Shown here in pieces: positions 1-8,872 of a stretch of DNA of 64,000 nucleotides (the stretch's first letter is position 1; each line of letters opens with the position of its first letter). The position numbers and the translations under genes are program-made. The notes under the pieces are model-generated. The model was not told the DNA's origin. It saw only the letters and a program-made list of their open reading frames with translations, and did no database searches. The DNA comes from Komarekiella delphini-convector SJRDD-AB1 (GTDB lineage: Bacteria > Cyanobacteriota > Cyanobacteriia > Cyanobacteriales > Nostocaceae): the NCBI RefSeq assembly GCF_014831675.1, contig NZ_VJXY01000023.1, forward strand, positions 1 through 64,000. Direction: 5' to 3'.

Positions 1-235
<235 letters not shown>

Positions 236-246
236 TCATTGAACAT

Positions 247-264
247 GACGCGATGAATCGCGTC
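247..264. repeat. Dispersed 18-bp palindrome, copy 1
   Basis: GACGCGATGAATCGCGTC is an almost perfect palindrome just after the psbA stop. Near-identical copies lie at 13781-13798 and 49236-49253, each directly downstream of a gene. It looks like a small dispersed palindromic repeat. Confidence 0.7.
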
Positions 265-273
265 TCTACAACG

Positions 274-305
274 AAAAGCGCTCTCCAGCAATGGGGGGCG
301 CTTTT
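274..305 (+). terminator. Intrinsic terminator of psbA
   Basis: AAAAGCGC (274-281) pairs with GCGCTTTT (298-305), followed by a T-rich stretch. It lies 39 bases after the psbA stop and could also serve the convergent sensor-kinase gene ending at 328. Confidence 0.85.
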
Positions 306-327
306 GCTTTTATACTTTCTACTTTTT

Positions 328-2226
328 TCAATACCACAACCAAAACCTTGCCACAGGCCAAGATAATTCACAAAGCGTCCCTTTAGGAGATAGAGGAACT
401 CGACGAAATTTACCTTTGAATTGTCGGGCTAAATTCCTAAACTGTTGGGTTCCGCGACCTTCTCTAGATGAGCTAACTCCCAAGCCATCATCTACAATAC
501 TTAGAGTGTACCAACCTTCAGATGAAGAACAAGTAACTTCAAGACGGGTTACTCCTGTGGCGTGTTTGCCAACATTGCACAAAGCTTCTTCTAAGAATCG
601 GCATAGACTTCGCTTTTGCTCAATGTTCAAACGTCGTTCATCTATTGGCTCAAAGGTTCGGATTTTAATCCTGATGGTTTTAAAGCAGGGAAACTCTCGT
701 TCTAAAGTATAGCTATAAACTTGATAGAGAATTTCGTGAAGGGGGTCTTGTAAATTTAGTACTAGACTTTTCCCTAAATAAAGACTGGTATCTTGGGTTG
801 GCGGTTCTCGTTGCAAAAATTCATAAATTCCCCGTAGCTCGTGATTCAATTTCTCAAGTTCTTTTTCTAGTTCTGGTAGTAATTCGTTGGTTGGCGAATC
901 CTGATCTCGAACTAGCTTCAAAACTTTAGCCAGGTTTTGCAAAGGCCCATTGTGAATTGTTTCAAATGTACGTTCAATAATGGCTTGGCGAGCTTGAATT
1001 CTAGATCTCAAAGCTTGGTCGTATTGATATAAAGCTGTGAGTTCTATACCATTTAAAGCTAAAACCAGGAGTGCTGGTATTACCGGAACCCACCAACCCC
1101 AAATCAGGAGTAAATAACTAAAGACCACTAGGCTAAAGCTAGCAATTCCAACAACTACAAAATTTTCCAGAGGAGATTTAGTTAGCCTAGCACTAGCAAT
1201 TCCGAAAAAACCCCAAGCAAAAATCCACAAATATTCCCATCTGTCATCCCAGGTGTTTAAAAGTGGTCGAGAGTCAAGTACTGCACTGATAATTTGGCTA
1301 ACAGCATGAGCTTGAATTTCTACACCATAAACTCGCCCTGTTGCAGGTTTAATAGATTCAATGGCTGAAGTAGTGATGAAGTCTTTGCGGCTAGGGGCCG
1401 TCATCCCAATAATTACAATCCGATCGCGTATCCAGTCTGGATTAAATTTATTGCTTTGGAAATCATTTAAAGATAAAGTTCTAAATCTTTCTTTACCACT
1501 CCGAAAATTCAGTAGTACCTGAACTCCACCTGCATCAGTTCGTACATATCCACCAGAGTTGGGTAAAAACCGCGGTAGTTCGGTATTGCCAAACCTCATA
1601 GCAGCGCGATCGCGAATACCATTTTCTAAACTAATACCTTCATCAGCTAAATAAACTTCTGTTAGACGTATAGACAAAGATAACTTGTATCCTTGAGGTG
1701 TTGGTGTTCCCAATAGGCTGCGTCTTAATTTACCATCACTATCGGTAATTTGATCTGCAAAACCTACTTGTTGGGGTGACAATGCTTGTGGTGGAGCTAC
1801 TTGATCAGGTAAGACTTTTTCAATAGCAATTAAATTTTTAATACTTTTAAAAGCTGCAACTAGTTCAGTATGACCTGGGTCAACTGGTAAATCTCTATAA
1901 ATATCAAGACCAATTACTCTCGGCTTATAAATCTGCAATTTTAACAGTAATTGTGCCAAATCACGATCTGATATGGGAGAATCAATTGGATAATTTTTGC
2001 GAGTACGAATATCATCTTCATTAATCCCCACAATCACAATTCGTTCATCTATAGATTCTTCAGGACGCAGACGCAAAAAGCTATCAAAGGCTAGCCACTC
2101 TAAAGATTGCATTGCACCAGTGAGGCGAACAATAATTGCTAGTCCAATTACTGCAATACCGGGTAATGCACCTACACGCCAAATGGCCATTTCCTCTTTG
2201 ATTTTTGCCCAAATTCCAGTTTGCAT
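328..2226 (-). CDS. CHASE2-domain sensor histidine kinase (NarL-type)
   Basis: This 632-residue membrane sensor kinase starts with an N-terminal membrane segment (about residues 17-38). A CHASE2 extracytoplasmic sensor domain follows (motifs WLAFDSFLRLRP and GLDIYRDLP). Three closely spaced membrane helices lie around 340-410. The cytoplasmic dimerisation helix carries a variant H box (ETIHNGPLQNLAK), and the C-terminal HATPase_c domain has an N box (EEALCNVGKHA) and a G box (DDGLGVS). It lies 115 bp downstream of a NarL-type response regulator on the same strand, so the two probably form a two-component pair. Being next to a peptide-export operon suggests a link to it, but this is inference. 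The sensed signal is unknown. Confidence 0.9.
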   Translation of the reverse strand: MQTGIWAKIKEEMAIWRVGALPGIAVIGLAIIVRLTGAMQSLEWLAFDSFLRLRPEESIDERIVIVGINEDDIRTRKNYPIDSPISDRDLAQLLLKLQIYKPRVIGLDIYRDLPVDPGHTELVAAFKSIKNLIAIEKVLPDQVAPPQALSPQQVGFADQITDSDGKLRRSLLGTPTPQGYKLSLSIRLTEVYLADEGISLENGIRDRAAMRFGNTELPRFLPNSGGYVRTDAGGVQVLLNFRSGKERFRTLSLNDFQSNKFNPDWIRDRIVIIGMTAPSRKDFITTSAIESIKPATGRVYGVEIQAHAVSQIISAVLDSRPLLNTWDDRWEYLWIFAWGFFGIASARLTKSPLENFVVVGIASFSLVVFSYLLLIWGWWVPVIPALLVLALNGIELTALYQYDQALRSRIQARQAIIERTFETIHNGPLQNLAKVLKLVRDQDSPTNELLPELEKELEKLNHELRGIYEFLQREPPTQDTSLYLGKSLVLNLQDPLHEILYQVYSYTLEREFPCFKTIRIKIRTFEPIDERRLNIEQKRSLCRFLEEALCNVGKHATGVTRLEVTCSSSEGWYTLSIVDDGLGVSSSREGRGTQQFRNLARQFKGKFRRVPLSPKGTLCELSWPVARFWLWY

Positions 2227-2341
2227 AAGCGTCTGCTTTAGTCTTTAGCCCGCAGCTGTTGATCACTTGTTATTAATTAATAAAAAAGCCAAGCTTCTAT
2301 TAATCTTTAATAACTAATGATCTTTGACTCTTAATGCGTAA

Positions 2342-3019
2342 CTAATCAATCAACCCTTCTTCTCTAGCTCGCATTTCAGTTTGAATACGGATATTCTTTC
2401 CATCTTCTGGGTAAACATCTAAAGCGTCTTGTAATTTACTCCAGTAATGACGCACCATGCGTTCAGATATGCACATTCGTTCAGCAATAGTTTTATCTTG
2501 CAATCCTTCCTCAAATGCTAGAGTCAATATCCTCAGCCATTCTGGTTTCACTTCTAATCCTGAATGGATGCCTTTGATGTCTTTTGTATGAGTTAATCCC
2601 TGCAATGCCCAATCAACTCTAGTCAACATTTCCTGAGTAGAAAGACTTTTATCTGCAACTGTAAAACCTCCTTTATGACTATCAATATCAGGTCTAATTC
2701 TCACTAGTGTTCTTACATTAGCACTTTGGACAACAAGATTTAGGTTGGGATAATTTTTCATCAGAGTCCTGAGCAGTTGAACACCTGTATCAGGTCGTGC
2801 GGTCATTCCGATAGTAAATGGAAGAGAAAGATCCATAACCACAATATCAGGCTGTGAGCTAGTAACTTGGTTGAGAGCGTTCTTCGCATCTACAGCACTG
2901 ATAAATTCAGCACCAGGGTAGTGTTTTCGTAGTACATCTACTGTTCCAGCTAAAACTGATTCGTGGTCATCAATTACCAGAATTTTCAGCGATGCCTTCT
3001 CGGTTAAAGCTTGTTTCAT
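2342..3019 (-). CDS. NarL/FixJ-family response regulator
   Basis: This is a DNA-binding response regulator. The receiver domain begins LKILVIDDHESV with the acidic pair, has a likely phospho-acceptor Asp in VVMDLSLP, and the conserved Lys in VADKSLS. The receiver is slightly unusual because it has an insertion after the phospho-site (TIGMTARPDTG). The C-terminal LuxR-type helix-turn-helix has LTLAFEEGLQDKTIAERM and ISERMVRHYWSKLQ. I chose the ATG at 3019; an in-frame GTG lies at 3028. It is upstream of, and probably co-transcribed with, the CHASE2 kinase. Its targets cannot be told from sequence, but the adjacent exporter and peptide genes are plausible ones. Confidence 0.9.
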   Translation of the reverse strand: MKQALTEKASLKILVIDDHESVLAGTVDVLRKHYPGAEFISAVDAKNALNQVTSSQPDIVVMDLSLPFTIGMTARPDTGVQLLRTLMKNYPNLNLVVQSANVRTLVRIRPDIDSHKGGFTVADKSLSTQEMLTRVDWALQGLTHTKDIKGIHSGLEVKPEWLRILTLAFEEGLQDKTIAERMCISERMVRHYWSKLQDALDVYPEDGKNIRIQTEMRAREEGLID

Positions 3020-3204
3020 AATTAACACCCCGCCAACTGTTCACGTAGACATGAATTTTTCTTTTTGCCTGCATAAATAAATTTCCTTATATAAAATTGT
3101 ATTATTTAGTAATATACTTATTAGTGATATTCTCAGCCTTTTGACTCATAATAGTTCTTTATCGGTCTGTTTGAAGAAAGCAGAAGACAACTTAATGATT
3201 ATGC

Positions 3205-3912
3205 TTACCAACATAAATAACATGCAATAGTAAGATTTTGACTACGATAAAAGCATTTCCCTGAGGTTAAAAATTGAAAGCTTTCGCAAAGATACTTTAA
3301 CTCTGGTAAGCTAGAATAAGAAATAAATGTAGATGTATCAGGATATGTAATTTGTACTATTAACTCACCGATATTTTTACGTTCTTCTAAATTGATATAA
3401 ATTGATATTGGCATCAAAACTTCTGGTAAAGTAATAATAAGCAACTCCTCTAAAGCCCTTAAAACGCTCAGACTGCGATCAGCTGATTCATGTCGCCAAC
3501 AGGTTGGCATATTGATGTGAAAATATAGGTGAGGATTTGATACAAGCCACGGTTCTAATAAACACTCAATAGCCAAGGGTAAGCTATCTTGGAGATACGC
3601 CGGAAATAGGCGATCGCTCAATTGCACTAAAGAGTGATGAAAATTATCGACTTGTTTTAGACATTCTTGAGTTCTATTAATTGTCAAATTCACATTATCT
3701 CTAGCCAATAAATCTAAGCTGCGACGAATAGTGAAGGATTCTTGTAATAAGTCTTCTCGGATTTTCTCTGCTTCTAAGAATAGTCGCATAGACTGTCTAG
3801 AAGACCACCATTGCAATGCTTGTTGAATTCTATGGTAGGAAGTCAGAAACCTCACAATAGTTATAACGTAGACAATTAAAAGTATAATTTGCGTATACAA
3901 TTTCAGACTCAC
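3205..3912 (-). CDS. Membrane-anchored degenerate histidine-kinase-like protein
   Basis: No named family is recognised for this 235-residue protein. One N-terminal membrane helix (about residues 7-24) is followed by a helical segment and then a region laid out like the dimerisation plus ATPase part of a NarL-type kinase. QVDNFHHSLVQL sits where the H box would be, and RALEELLIITLPE where the N box would be. The N-box Asn and the glycine-rich G boxes are missing, so it should not bind ATP in the usual way. It lies between the HlyD gene and the response regulator on the same strand, and may be a non-catalytic partner of the CHASE2 kinase. The kinase-like reading is inference. Confidence 0.6.
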   Translation of the reverse strand: MSLKLYTQIILLIVYVITIVRFLTSYHRIQQALQWWSSRQSMRLFLEAEKIREDLLQESFTIRRSLDLLARDNVNLTINRTQECLKQVDNFHHSLVQLSDRLFPAYLQDSLPLAIECLLEPWLVSNPHLYFHINMPTCWRHESADRSLSVLRALEELLIITLPEVLMPISIYINLEERKNIGELIVQITYPDTSTFISYSSLPELKYLCESFQFLTSGKCFYRSQNLTIACYLCW

Positions 3913-4180
3913 AGGATATCGCTATGTTAATTATTTTACTACCATTAGAAAAAAATACTAAGTAGGTAATGTCATGTTGATGCCAAATAAATTGTTTAAA
4001 GTGTACAAGAAGATTGCTAAAATATGCCATTGCGACTTTCAAAAATTGCATGATGGATAAATGAGTTAACGTAATATTTTTCATGGTTAGTTTGCTTAAA
4101 AACATTGTTATTCTTTGGTTTGATGAGAAAAAAGAGATCTGTAGCACTGAATCGCTACACAATACATAAATTTAAGCTGC

Positions 4181-5593
4181 TTATAAATCAGTTATTAATC
4201 TTGCCTTTCTCAATATAAATTGCAATGCTGTCTCTTCTTTGGAAATAATGTCAGCTTGCGCCTCCATCCCTGATTGAATGAGACACTGGCGATGGCCATT
4301 TCCAAATGTCAGATTTTCGGGCTGAATAGTCGCTTCAAAGTAGCTAGCAACTGGAGATGTGGAACTTGAGGTTGTTGAACCTGTATTATTATTTTGAGGT
4401 GTAATTGCATCAGGAGAAATGGTTTTAACAACGCCTTTGAGAGTACCATAATCAGGATAGGGACAGGCATTAATTCGTAGTTGCACTTTTTGATCAGGTG
4501 CAACATTTTTAATTTCCTGAGTAGGAATCATTGCTTTAATGACTAAAGGAGTATTAGTAGGAGCAATTTCTGCAATAGCTTCGCTAGCACGCAACACTTG
4601 ACCAGGGTTTCGCAAATTCAGCTTAAGAATGATACCATTACTACTTGCCCGTAAAATAGTATCTTGTATTTGATTTGCAAGCTGCTGAAGTTCTTTTTGA
4701 GATTGTCCGAGTTGGCTTTGCATTTCTACTCGCCGTTGAATTAAGGCTTGCTTTTCTTTTTTTAAAGTAGCGATAGTTGCTTCACCTTTAGCAGTTTCTT
4801 GAGCAATTCTTTCTTGGGCGATCGCCACTGTTGCTGTAGTAGGATTAACAGCAGATTTAGCTGATTCTACTTTAGATTTAGCGATTTCAACAGCTTTTTT
4901 TTCTCCTTCCAGTGCTGCTTTTGTCTGCTCAACCAAAAGTTTTTTTTGCTCAAATTCACGGCGACCAATTGCACCGATTTCTGTTAGCTGCTCATAGCGA
5001 TCGCGATCCAACTTTGCAAAGTCTAAATCAGCTTGAGCTTTTTGTAAATCTGCCCCAGCTTTTTGCAAGCTTGCTTCTGCTGCTAGTAAATCATTACTAG
5101 TAGTAACTTGGCGTTCTTGATATTCCCGCTGATTGCGTCCCAAATCTGCTTTAGCAGAAGAAACCGTCCGCTCTGCTACTCTTTCTTCCGCTAAAATCTG
5201 GGCATCTAGAGTTTTAATTTGGGCATCAATTTGAACTATTTGTAACCTATTCTGTTGGATATTACCTTGCAGTTGGCTCTTTTTAATTTGCAGTTGTTCA
5301 TCATCAAGGCGAGCGATCGCATCTCCCTGTTTTACAAGCTGGTTTTCTTTAACAAAGATACTTTTAACAGTTCCTTCTAGTTTCGGTTGCACTAGCCGAA
5401 TTTCTCCCGTAGGACGCACAGAGGCAGGAGCTTTCACTGTGACATCATATTTAAACCATGAGGAAAGGCTAATCCCAGCACCAACACTCGCAATCAGAAA
5501 AATCCCCGCTAAAGATGTCCAACGACTAACAGGAGGAAGAAACTCTTCACTTTGAACTGATGGGAGAAGTTTTTTATTGTGGGTGTGCAACAT
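4181..5593 (-). CDS. HlyD-family membrane fusion protein of peptide exporter
   Basis: This periplasmic adaptor links an inner-membrane ABC exporter to an outer-membrane channel. It has one N-terminal membrane helix (SLAGIFLIASVGAGISL), then a biotinyl-lipoyl-like half motif (PKLEGTVKSIFVKENQLVKQGD). A long alpha-helical hairpin rich in Gln, Glu, Lys and Ala spans about residues 90-320, the second lipoyl half follows (ASSNGIILKLNLRNPGQVL), and a beta-barrel C-terminus completes it. I prefer the ATG at 5593 (MLHTHNKK), with AGGT about six bases upstream, over the in-frame start at 5614. It begins 24 nt after the C39-peptidase ABC gene, so the two form one export unit. No TolC-like gene is in the window. 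Confidence 0.9.
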   Translation of the reverse strand: MLHTHNKKLLPSVQSEEFLPPVSRWTSLAGIFLIASVGAGISLSSWFKYDVTVKAPASVRPTGEIRLVQPKLEGTVKSIFVKENQLVKQGDAIARLDDEQLQIKKSQLQGNIQQNRLQIVQIDAQIKTLDAQILAEERVAERTVSSAKADLGRNQREYQERQVTTSNDLLAAEASLQKAGADLQKAQADLDFAKLDRDRYEQLTEIGAIGRREFEQKKLLVEQTKAALEGEKKAVEIAKSKVESAKSAVNPTTATVAIAQERIAQETAKGEATIATLKKEKQALIQRRVEMQSQLGQSQKELQQLANQIQDTILRASSNGIILKLNLRNPGQVLRASEAIAEIAPTNTPLVIKAMIPTQEIKNVAPDQKVQLRINACPYPDYGTLKGVVKTISPDAITPQNNNTGSTTSSSTSPVASYFEATIQPENLTFGNGHRQCLIQSGMEAQADIISKEETALQFILRKARLITDL

Positions 5594-5617
5594 AATTACC
5601 TGAATAAATATCAATAA

Positions 5618-7765
5618 TTAAGGATTTAAAAAGTCCAAATGATCTCCTTTTTTGGAGTGTAAATCTTCCAAAGAACCTTGAATTTTTAACTTACCTTGAT
5701 CTAGCAACACAACCCAATCAGCGCGATTAACTACCTTGGGACGGTGAGTAATCAAAATCGTAGTTTTACCGCGACGATGCTTAAACAATTGATCTAAAAC
5801 TTGGGCTTCACTAACTGGATCTAATCCACCAGTAGATTCATCCAAAATTAGCACTGGTGGGTCTGTAACAATGGCTCGTGCTATTGCCAATCGCTGACGT
5901 TGTCCTCCAGAAATATTTGCTCCAAATTCTCCTAAAATAGTTTGATATTTCTCAGGAAGTTTACTGATGAAACTATCAGCATCCGCAATCTGGCAAGCTT
6001 TTACAATTTGTTCAAAGGTAATGTGAGGAGCTCCTAGACGAAAGTTTTCTACGATAGAACGACTCCAAAAGTGAGCGTCTTGAGGAACGAGAACTACTTG
6101 TTGACGTAGACAATCAAGAGATAAATCTTGTAAGTTGTAATGACCAATGCGAATATTACCAGATTGTAAGGAATATAAGCCAGCAATTAGTTTAGCTAGG
6201 GTACTTTTTCCACAACCAGATTTACCAATAATGGCGACAACCTTACTACCAGGAATTGTTAAAGAAAAGTTTTCTAGTAAGTCAAGCCGACCAGCATAAT
6301 GAAAGTTGACATCTGTACAAGTAATGTCAGCATCTCCAGGAATCTTTGCAAAAGGCTTTTTACCATCACCTTCATTTTCTGCTGTGGCATCAATAACTTC
6401 TGTAAGGCGTTGTGTAGCTGTTTTTGCACGAGTAAATTCATCTACAAAAGTGATTACAGTACCAATTAAACCTACAAAATTACCATTCATTGAGTTAAAC
6501 GCCAGTAATTGCCCAATGCTGAGGTTTTCAGCAGGATTAATAACTAGATTTCCGCCGAACCATAGTAAGGCAACGCTACCAATACCAGAAACTAAAGTTG
6601 AGAAACTGCTATTGATAATACTAATTTGTATTGTGCTCAATGACAGTTTAGCAACACGACTAAATCTGTTTTGAAATTCATCCCAAAATTGAGGTGAGGC
6701 TGTGGTGGTTTTGAGAGTGAGTGCGCCTTTAAAAGTTTCTACTAAAACTCCTTGTGCCTCCGACTCTGTGATTAAAACATCGCGAGTTCTTTGCTGTAAA
6801 GCAGGCTGAAAAACAACTGTAGATATAGACATAAATGCTGCTACAAATACAGCTAGTACAGTAAGTTTCCAGCTATAAAAAACCATGAAAAATAGAGAAA
6901 TTGTAGCAATAAAAAATTTACTTGGTAGGTTAACAACAACCTGAGAAACTAACTGATTAATCTGCTCAATATCTCGCAGACGACTAACAATTTCACCACT
7001 GCGTCGGGCTTCGTAATAAGAAAGAGGTAATCGCAAAATTTGCCGTCCAAATTCTAGGACTAGTCCTAATTGTAGACGTTGTGCAAAATGAGCAATTAAG
7101 TTAGACTGCACAAGTGAAAGGCTACTAGAAATAAGATTCATTACTACCACAGCGATCGCCATAGTAGTGAGTAGTTTTGTATCGCCCCTAACTAACACAT
7201 CATCAGTGAGGATTTGTAGCAGAAAAGGAGAAGCTAAAGATAGCAATCCCAAGAGCAGATTGAGAGGCAACGCTTGAGCTAAAATACTACGGAAAATCCA
7301 GACTCGCTTAAAGAAACGCCAAAAACCACCAATTTCATCGTTCTTTTGGTCAGTAAAGGTTGGATCTGGTTCCAGCAAAAGCATTAACCAATCTGTCCAA
7401 CCCTCTACTAAATCTTTTTTAGACAGATAACGAATGCCTACAGCTGGATCTGCAACTACACATTTATTACCTTTCTTGCCATATAAAACTACCCAGTGAT
7501 GTCCTTTCCAGTGAATAATTGCTGGTAGAGGCGCTTCGTTCATCCGATTTAAAAGTTCTGGCGAAGTTTTAACTGGACGAGCATTGAATCCAAGTGTTTC
7601 TGCTCCTCGCTTTAATCCCAATAATGTGGTTCCAAGCTGTCCAGTTCCTACCGCTTCACGGATGTGACTGAGCGTAAAAGTGCGCCCATAGTATTTAGAA
7701 ATTGAAGCAAGACAAGCAGCGCCACAATCTTCTTCGCTGTGTTGCTCAACGTGAGGGTATTTCAT
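5618..7765 (-). CDS. Peptidase-containing ABC transporter (C39 peptidase, bacteriocin-type exporter)
   Basis: This 715-residue transporter both cuts and exports double-glycine leader peptides. The N-terminal C39 cysteine peptidase shows Gln8, Cys14 (EEDCGAACL), His90 (GHHWVVLYG) and Asp106-Pro107, so all catalytic positions are present. An ABC transmembrane domain of six helices spans about residues 160-450. The nucleotide-binding domain has Walker A (IGKSGCGKSTL), signature (SGGQRQRLAIARA), Walker B (VLILDEST) and H-loop (ITHRP). Three GG-leader peptide genes lie directly upstream on the same strand and are the obvious substrates. The adaptor gene follows 24 nt downstream. Confidence 0.95.
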   Translation of the reverse strand: MKYPHVEQHSEEDCGAACLASISKYYGRTFTLSHIREAVGTGQLGTTLLGLKRGAETLGFNARPVKTSPELLNRMNEAPLPAIIHWKGHHWVVLYGKKGNKCVVADPAVGIRYLSKKDLVEGWTDWLMLLLEPDPTFTDQKNDEIGGFWRFFKRVWIFRSILAQALPLNLLLGLLSLASPFLLQILTDDVLVRGDTKLLTTMAIAVVVMNLISSSLSLVQSNLIAHFAQRLQLGLVLEFGRQILRLPLSYYEARRSGEIVSRLRDIEQINQLVSQVVVNLPSKFFIATISLFFMVFYSWKLTVLAVFVAAFMSISTVVFQPALQQRTRDVLITESEAQGVLVETFKGALTLKTTTASPQFWDEFQNRFSRVAKLSLSTIQISIINSSFSTLVSGIGSVALLWFGGNLVINPAENLSIGQLLAFNSMNGNFVGLIGTVITFVDEFTRAKTATQRLTEVIDATAENEGDGKKPFAKIPGDADITCTDVNFHYAGRLDLLENFSLTIPGSKVVAIIGKSGCGKSTLAKLIAGLYSLQSGNIRIGHYNLQDLSLDCLRQQVVLVPQDAHFWSRSIVENFRLGAPHITFEQIVKACQIADADSFISKLPEKYQTILGEFGANISGGQRQRLAIARAIVTDPPVLILDESTGGLDPVSEAQVLDQLFKHRRGKTTILITHRPKVVNRADWVVLLDQGKLKIQGSLEDLHSKKGDHLDFLNP

Positions 7766-7867
7766 AAGGTAAGAAGCCTGTCTTGATTACCTATTATTCA
7801 AGATGACAAAAACACCCTGATTTAATGTTTTGCTGGTTTACATAAACTATTTGGAACGACATTTTTT

Positions 7868-8077
7868 TCAAGAGGGGAGTTGAGGCCCAAATACAAATGA
7901 TGACTCCCAGGCAAACTGAATTTCATCTGGAGTAAGTCCAGGGTTGCCAAATACAACACCAGCCCCCAAAATGAACAAGTAAGTATTAAGATCAAAACTA
8001 ACTTGTAGGTTTCCTCCGCTGATGGCAGCAGATTCTTCTAAGTTGAGTTCTGTAAAAAGCGGGCTTATATCTTCCAT
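7868..8077 (-). CDS. Double-glycine leader peptide 1
   Basis: This is a 69-residue precursor. The leader contains LFTELNLEESAAISGG, a typical C39-peptidase leader with hydrophobic and acidic positions and a terminal Gly-Gly. The predicted core of about 46 residues starts NLQVSFDLNTYLF and contains GAGVVFGNP and LTPDEIQF. It has no cysteine, so no disulfide or lanthionine is expected. The core is closely related to peptide 3 (8675-8872). A good Shine-Dalgarno (AAGGAAG) precedes the ATG, and the exporter starts 102 bp downstream. It could be a bacteriocin-like or signalling peptide; its activity is unknown. Confidence 0.85.
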   Translation of the reverse strand: MEDISPLFTELNLEESAAISGGNLQVSFDLNTYLFILGAGVVFGNPGLTPDEIQFAWESSFVFGPQLPS

Positions 8078-8215
8078 TGCTTCCTTGTATTAAAATTAGG
8101 TATAACGGTGAGTAAATTGACAACCCAGGAGCAGAGACTAAACAATGAACTTCATAAGTAATTAGTAGTGAAAACTTTTAATTACTTATTCTTGGCTATT
8201 AACTGAATAAACGTT

Positions 8216-8449
8216 TCAAGCTGAAGTTGGTAAGCTTAATCCTAAAAGAGGATCGGGTGTGTTAACAGAAGGGTTATAAGAAGAAAGATCAGAGGGATCA
8301 AGAATCACAAACTTACTACCACCATCAACGTATTTGATAGTAACTGTACCGTCAGGATTCACAACAGCCACGGGAGCACCGCCACGCACCATATCAGATT
8401 CTTCCACTGTTAGTTCCGTGAACAGAGGTTTTATCCTTGTTATTGGCAT
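8216..8449 (-). CDS. Double-glycine leader peptide 2 (divergent core)
   Basis: This is a 77-residue precursor with the leader PLFTELTVEESDMVRGG, which matches the two neighbouring peptides, and a different core starting APVAVVNPDGTVTIKYVDGG. The core has no cysteine and ends in a Pro/Ser/Leu-rich tail. A near-perfect Shine-Dalgarno (AAGGAG) precedes the ATG at 8449. The shared leader but unrelated core suggests that the same exporter processes two classes of product, or that this one is a partner peptide. Function unknown. Confidence 0.85.
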   Translation of the reverse strand: MPITRIKPLFTELTVEESDMVRGGAPVAVVNPDGTVTIKYVDGGSKFVILDPSDLSSYNPSVNTPDPLLGLSLPTSA

Positions 8450-8674
8450 TTTCGTTCTCCTTAAATTGATTTCGTAGTATGCTCTGGGTTAAACAGGTAG
8501 TGAATCTAAATACTGGAACATCGAAAGATGCCCCAGTATTTAGAAAATAGATAGTTATTACTCGTTTATCCCTAAAGCATTCCTGGGAATATCTAAAAAA
8601 TTCGGAAATATAATTCCAAATATTTTTAGATAAGCGCCCGGCAAAAGTCTAACAGTTACCTAAACTTCAGGAAA

Positions 8675-8872
8675 TTAACCTAAGGAGATGGCTTCTTCAA
8701 AACCGAATTGGATTTCATCAGGAGTCAATGTTGGGTTACCAAATACAACACCAACACCTAAGACAAACAGGTATTTGTTAAGGTCAAAGTTAACTTCAGT
8801 ACCACCGCTAACGGTAGCAGATTCTTCAGCTGTGATGTCAGTGAAAAGAGCGTTGGTTTCGATAGCTTGCAT
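8675..8872 (-). CDS. Double-glycine leader peptide 3 (paralogue of peptide 1)
   Basis: This is a 65-residue precursor with the leader ALFTDITAEESATVSGG and a ~41-residue core, TEVNFDLNKYLFVLG then VGVVFGNPTLTPDEIQFGF. Aligned with peptide 1, the core keeps FDLN-YLF-LG-GVVFGNP-LTPDEIQF almost unchanged while the C-terminal ends differ. A GxxxG spacing (GVVFG) lies in the hydrophobic stretch. AAGGA stands about ten bases before the ATG. It is the most upstream of the three precursor genes, with a long non-coding region before it that probably holds the promoter. Confidence 0.85.
   Translation of the reverse strand: MQAIETNALFTDITAEESATVSGGTEVNFDLNKYLFVLGVGVVFGNPTLTPDEIQFGFEEAISLG

Noticed and set aside
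2084-2266. 60-residue open frame overlapping the CHASE2 kinase start
   Set aside because: It is a shadow of the real kinase gene on the same strand in another frame.
3830-4162. 110-residue open frame on the minus strand
   Set aside because: It overlaps the start of the membrane protein at 3205-3912 in another frame, has no ribosome site and no recognisable pattern.
5618-7765. HetC (heterocyst differentiation exporter) assignment for the C39 transporter
   Set aside because: The C39-ABC layout is similar, but the adjacent GG-leader peptides and HlyD gene fit a dedicated peptide exporter, and no het genes are nearby.
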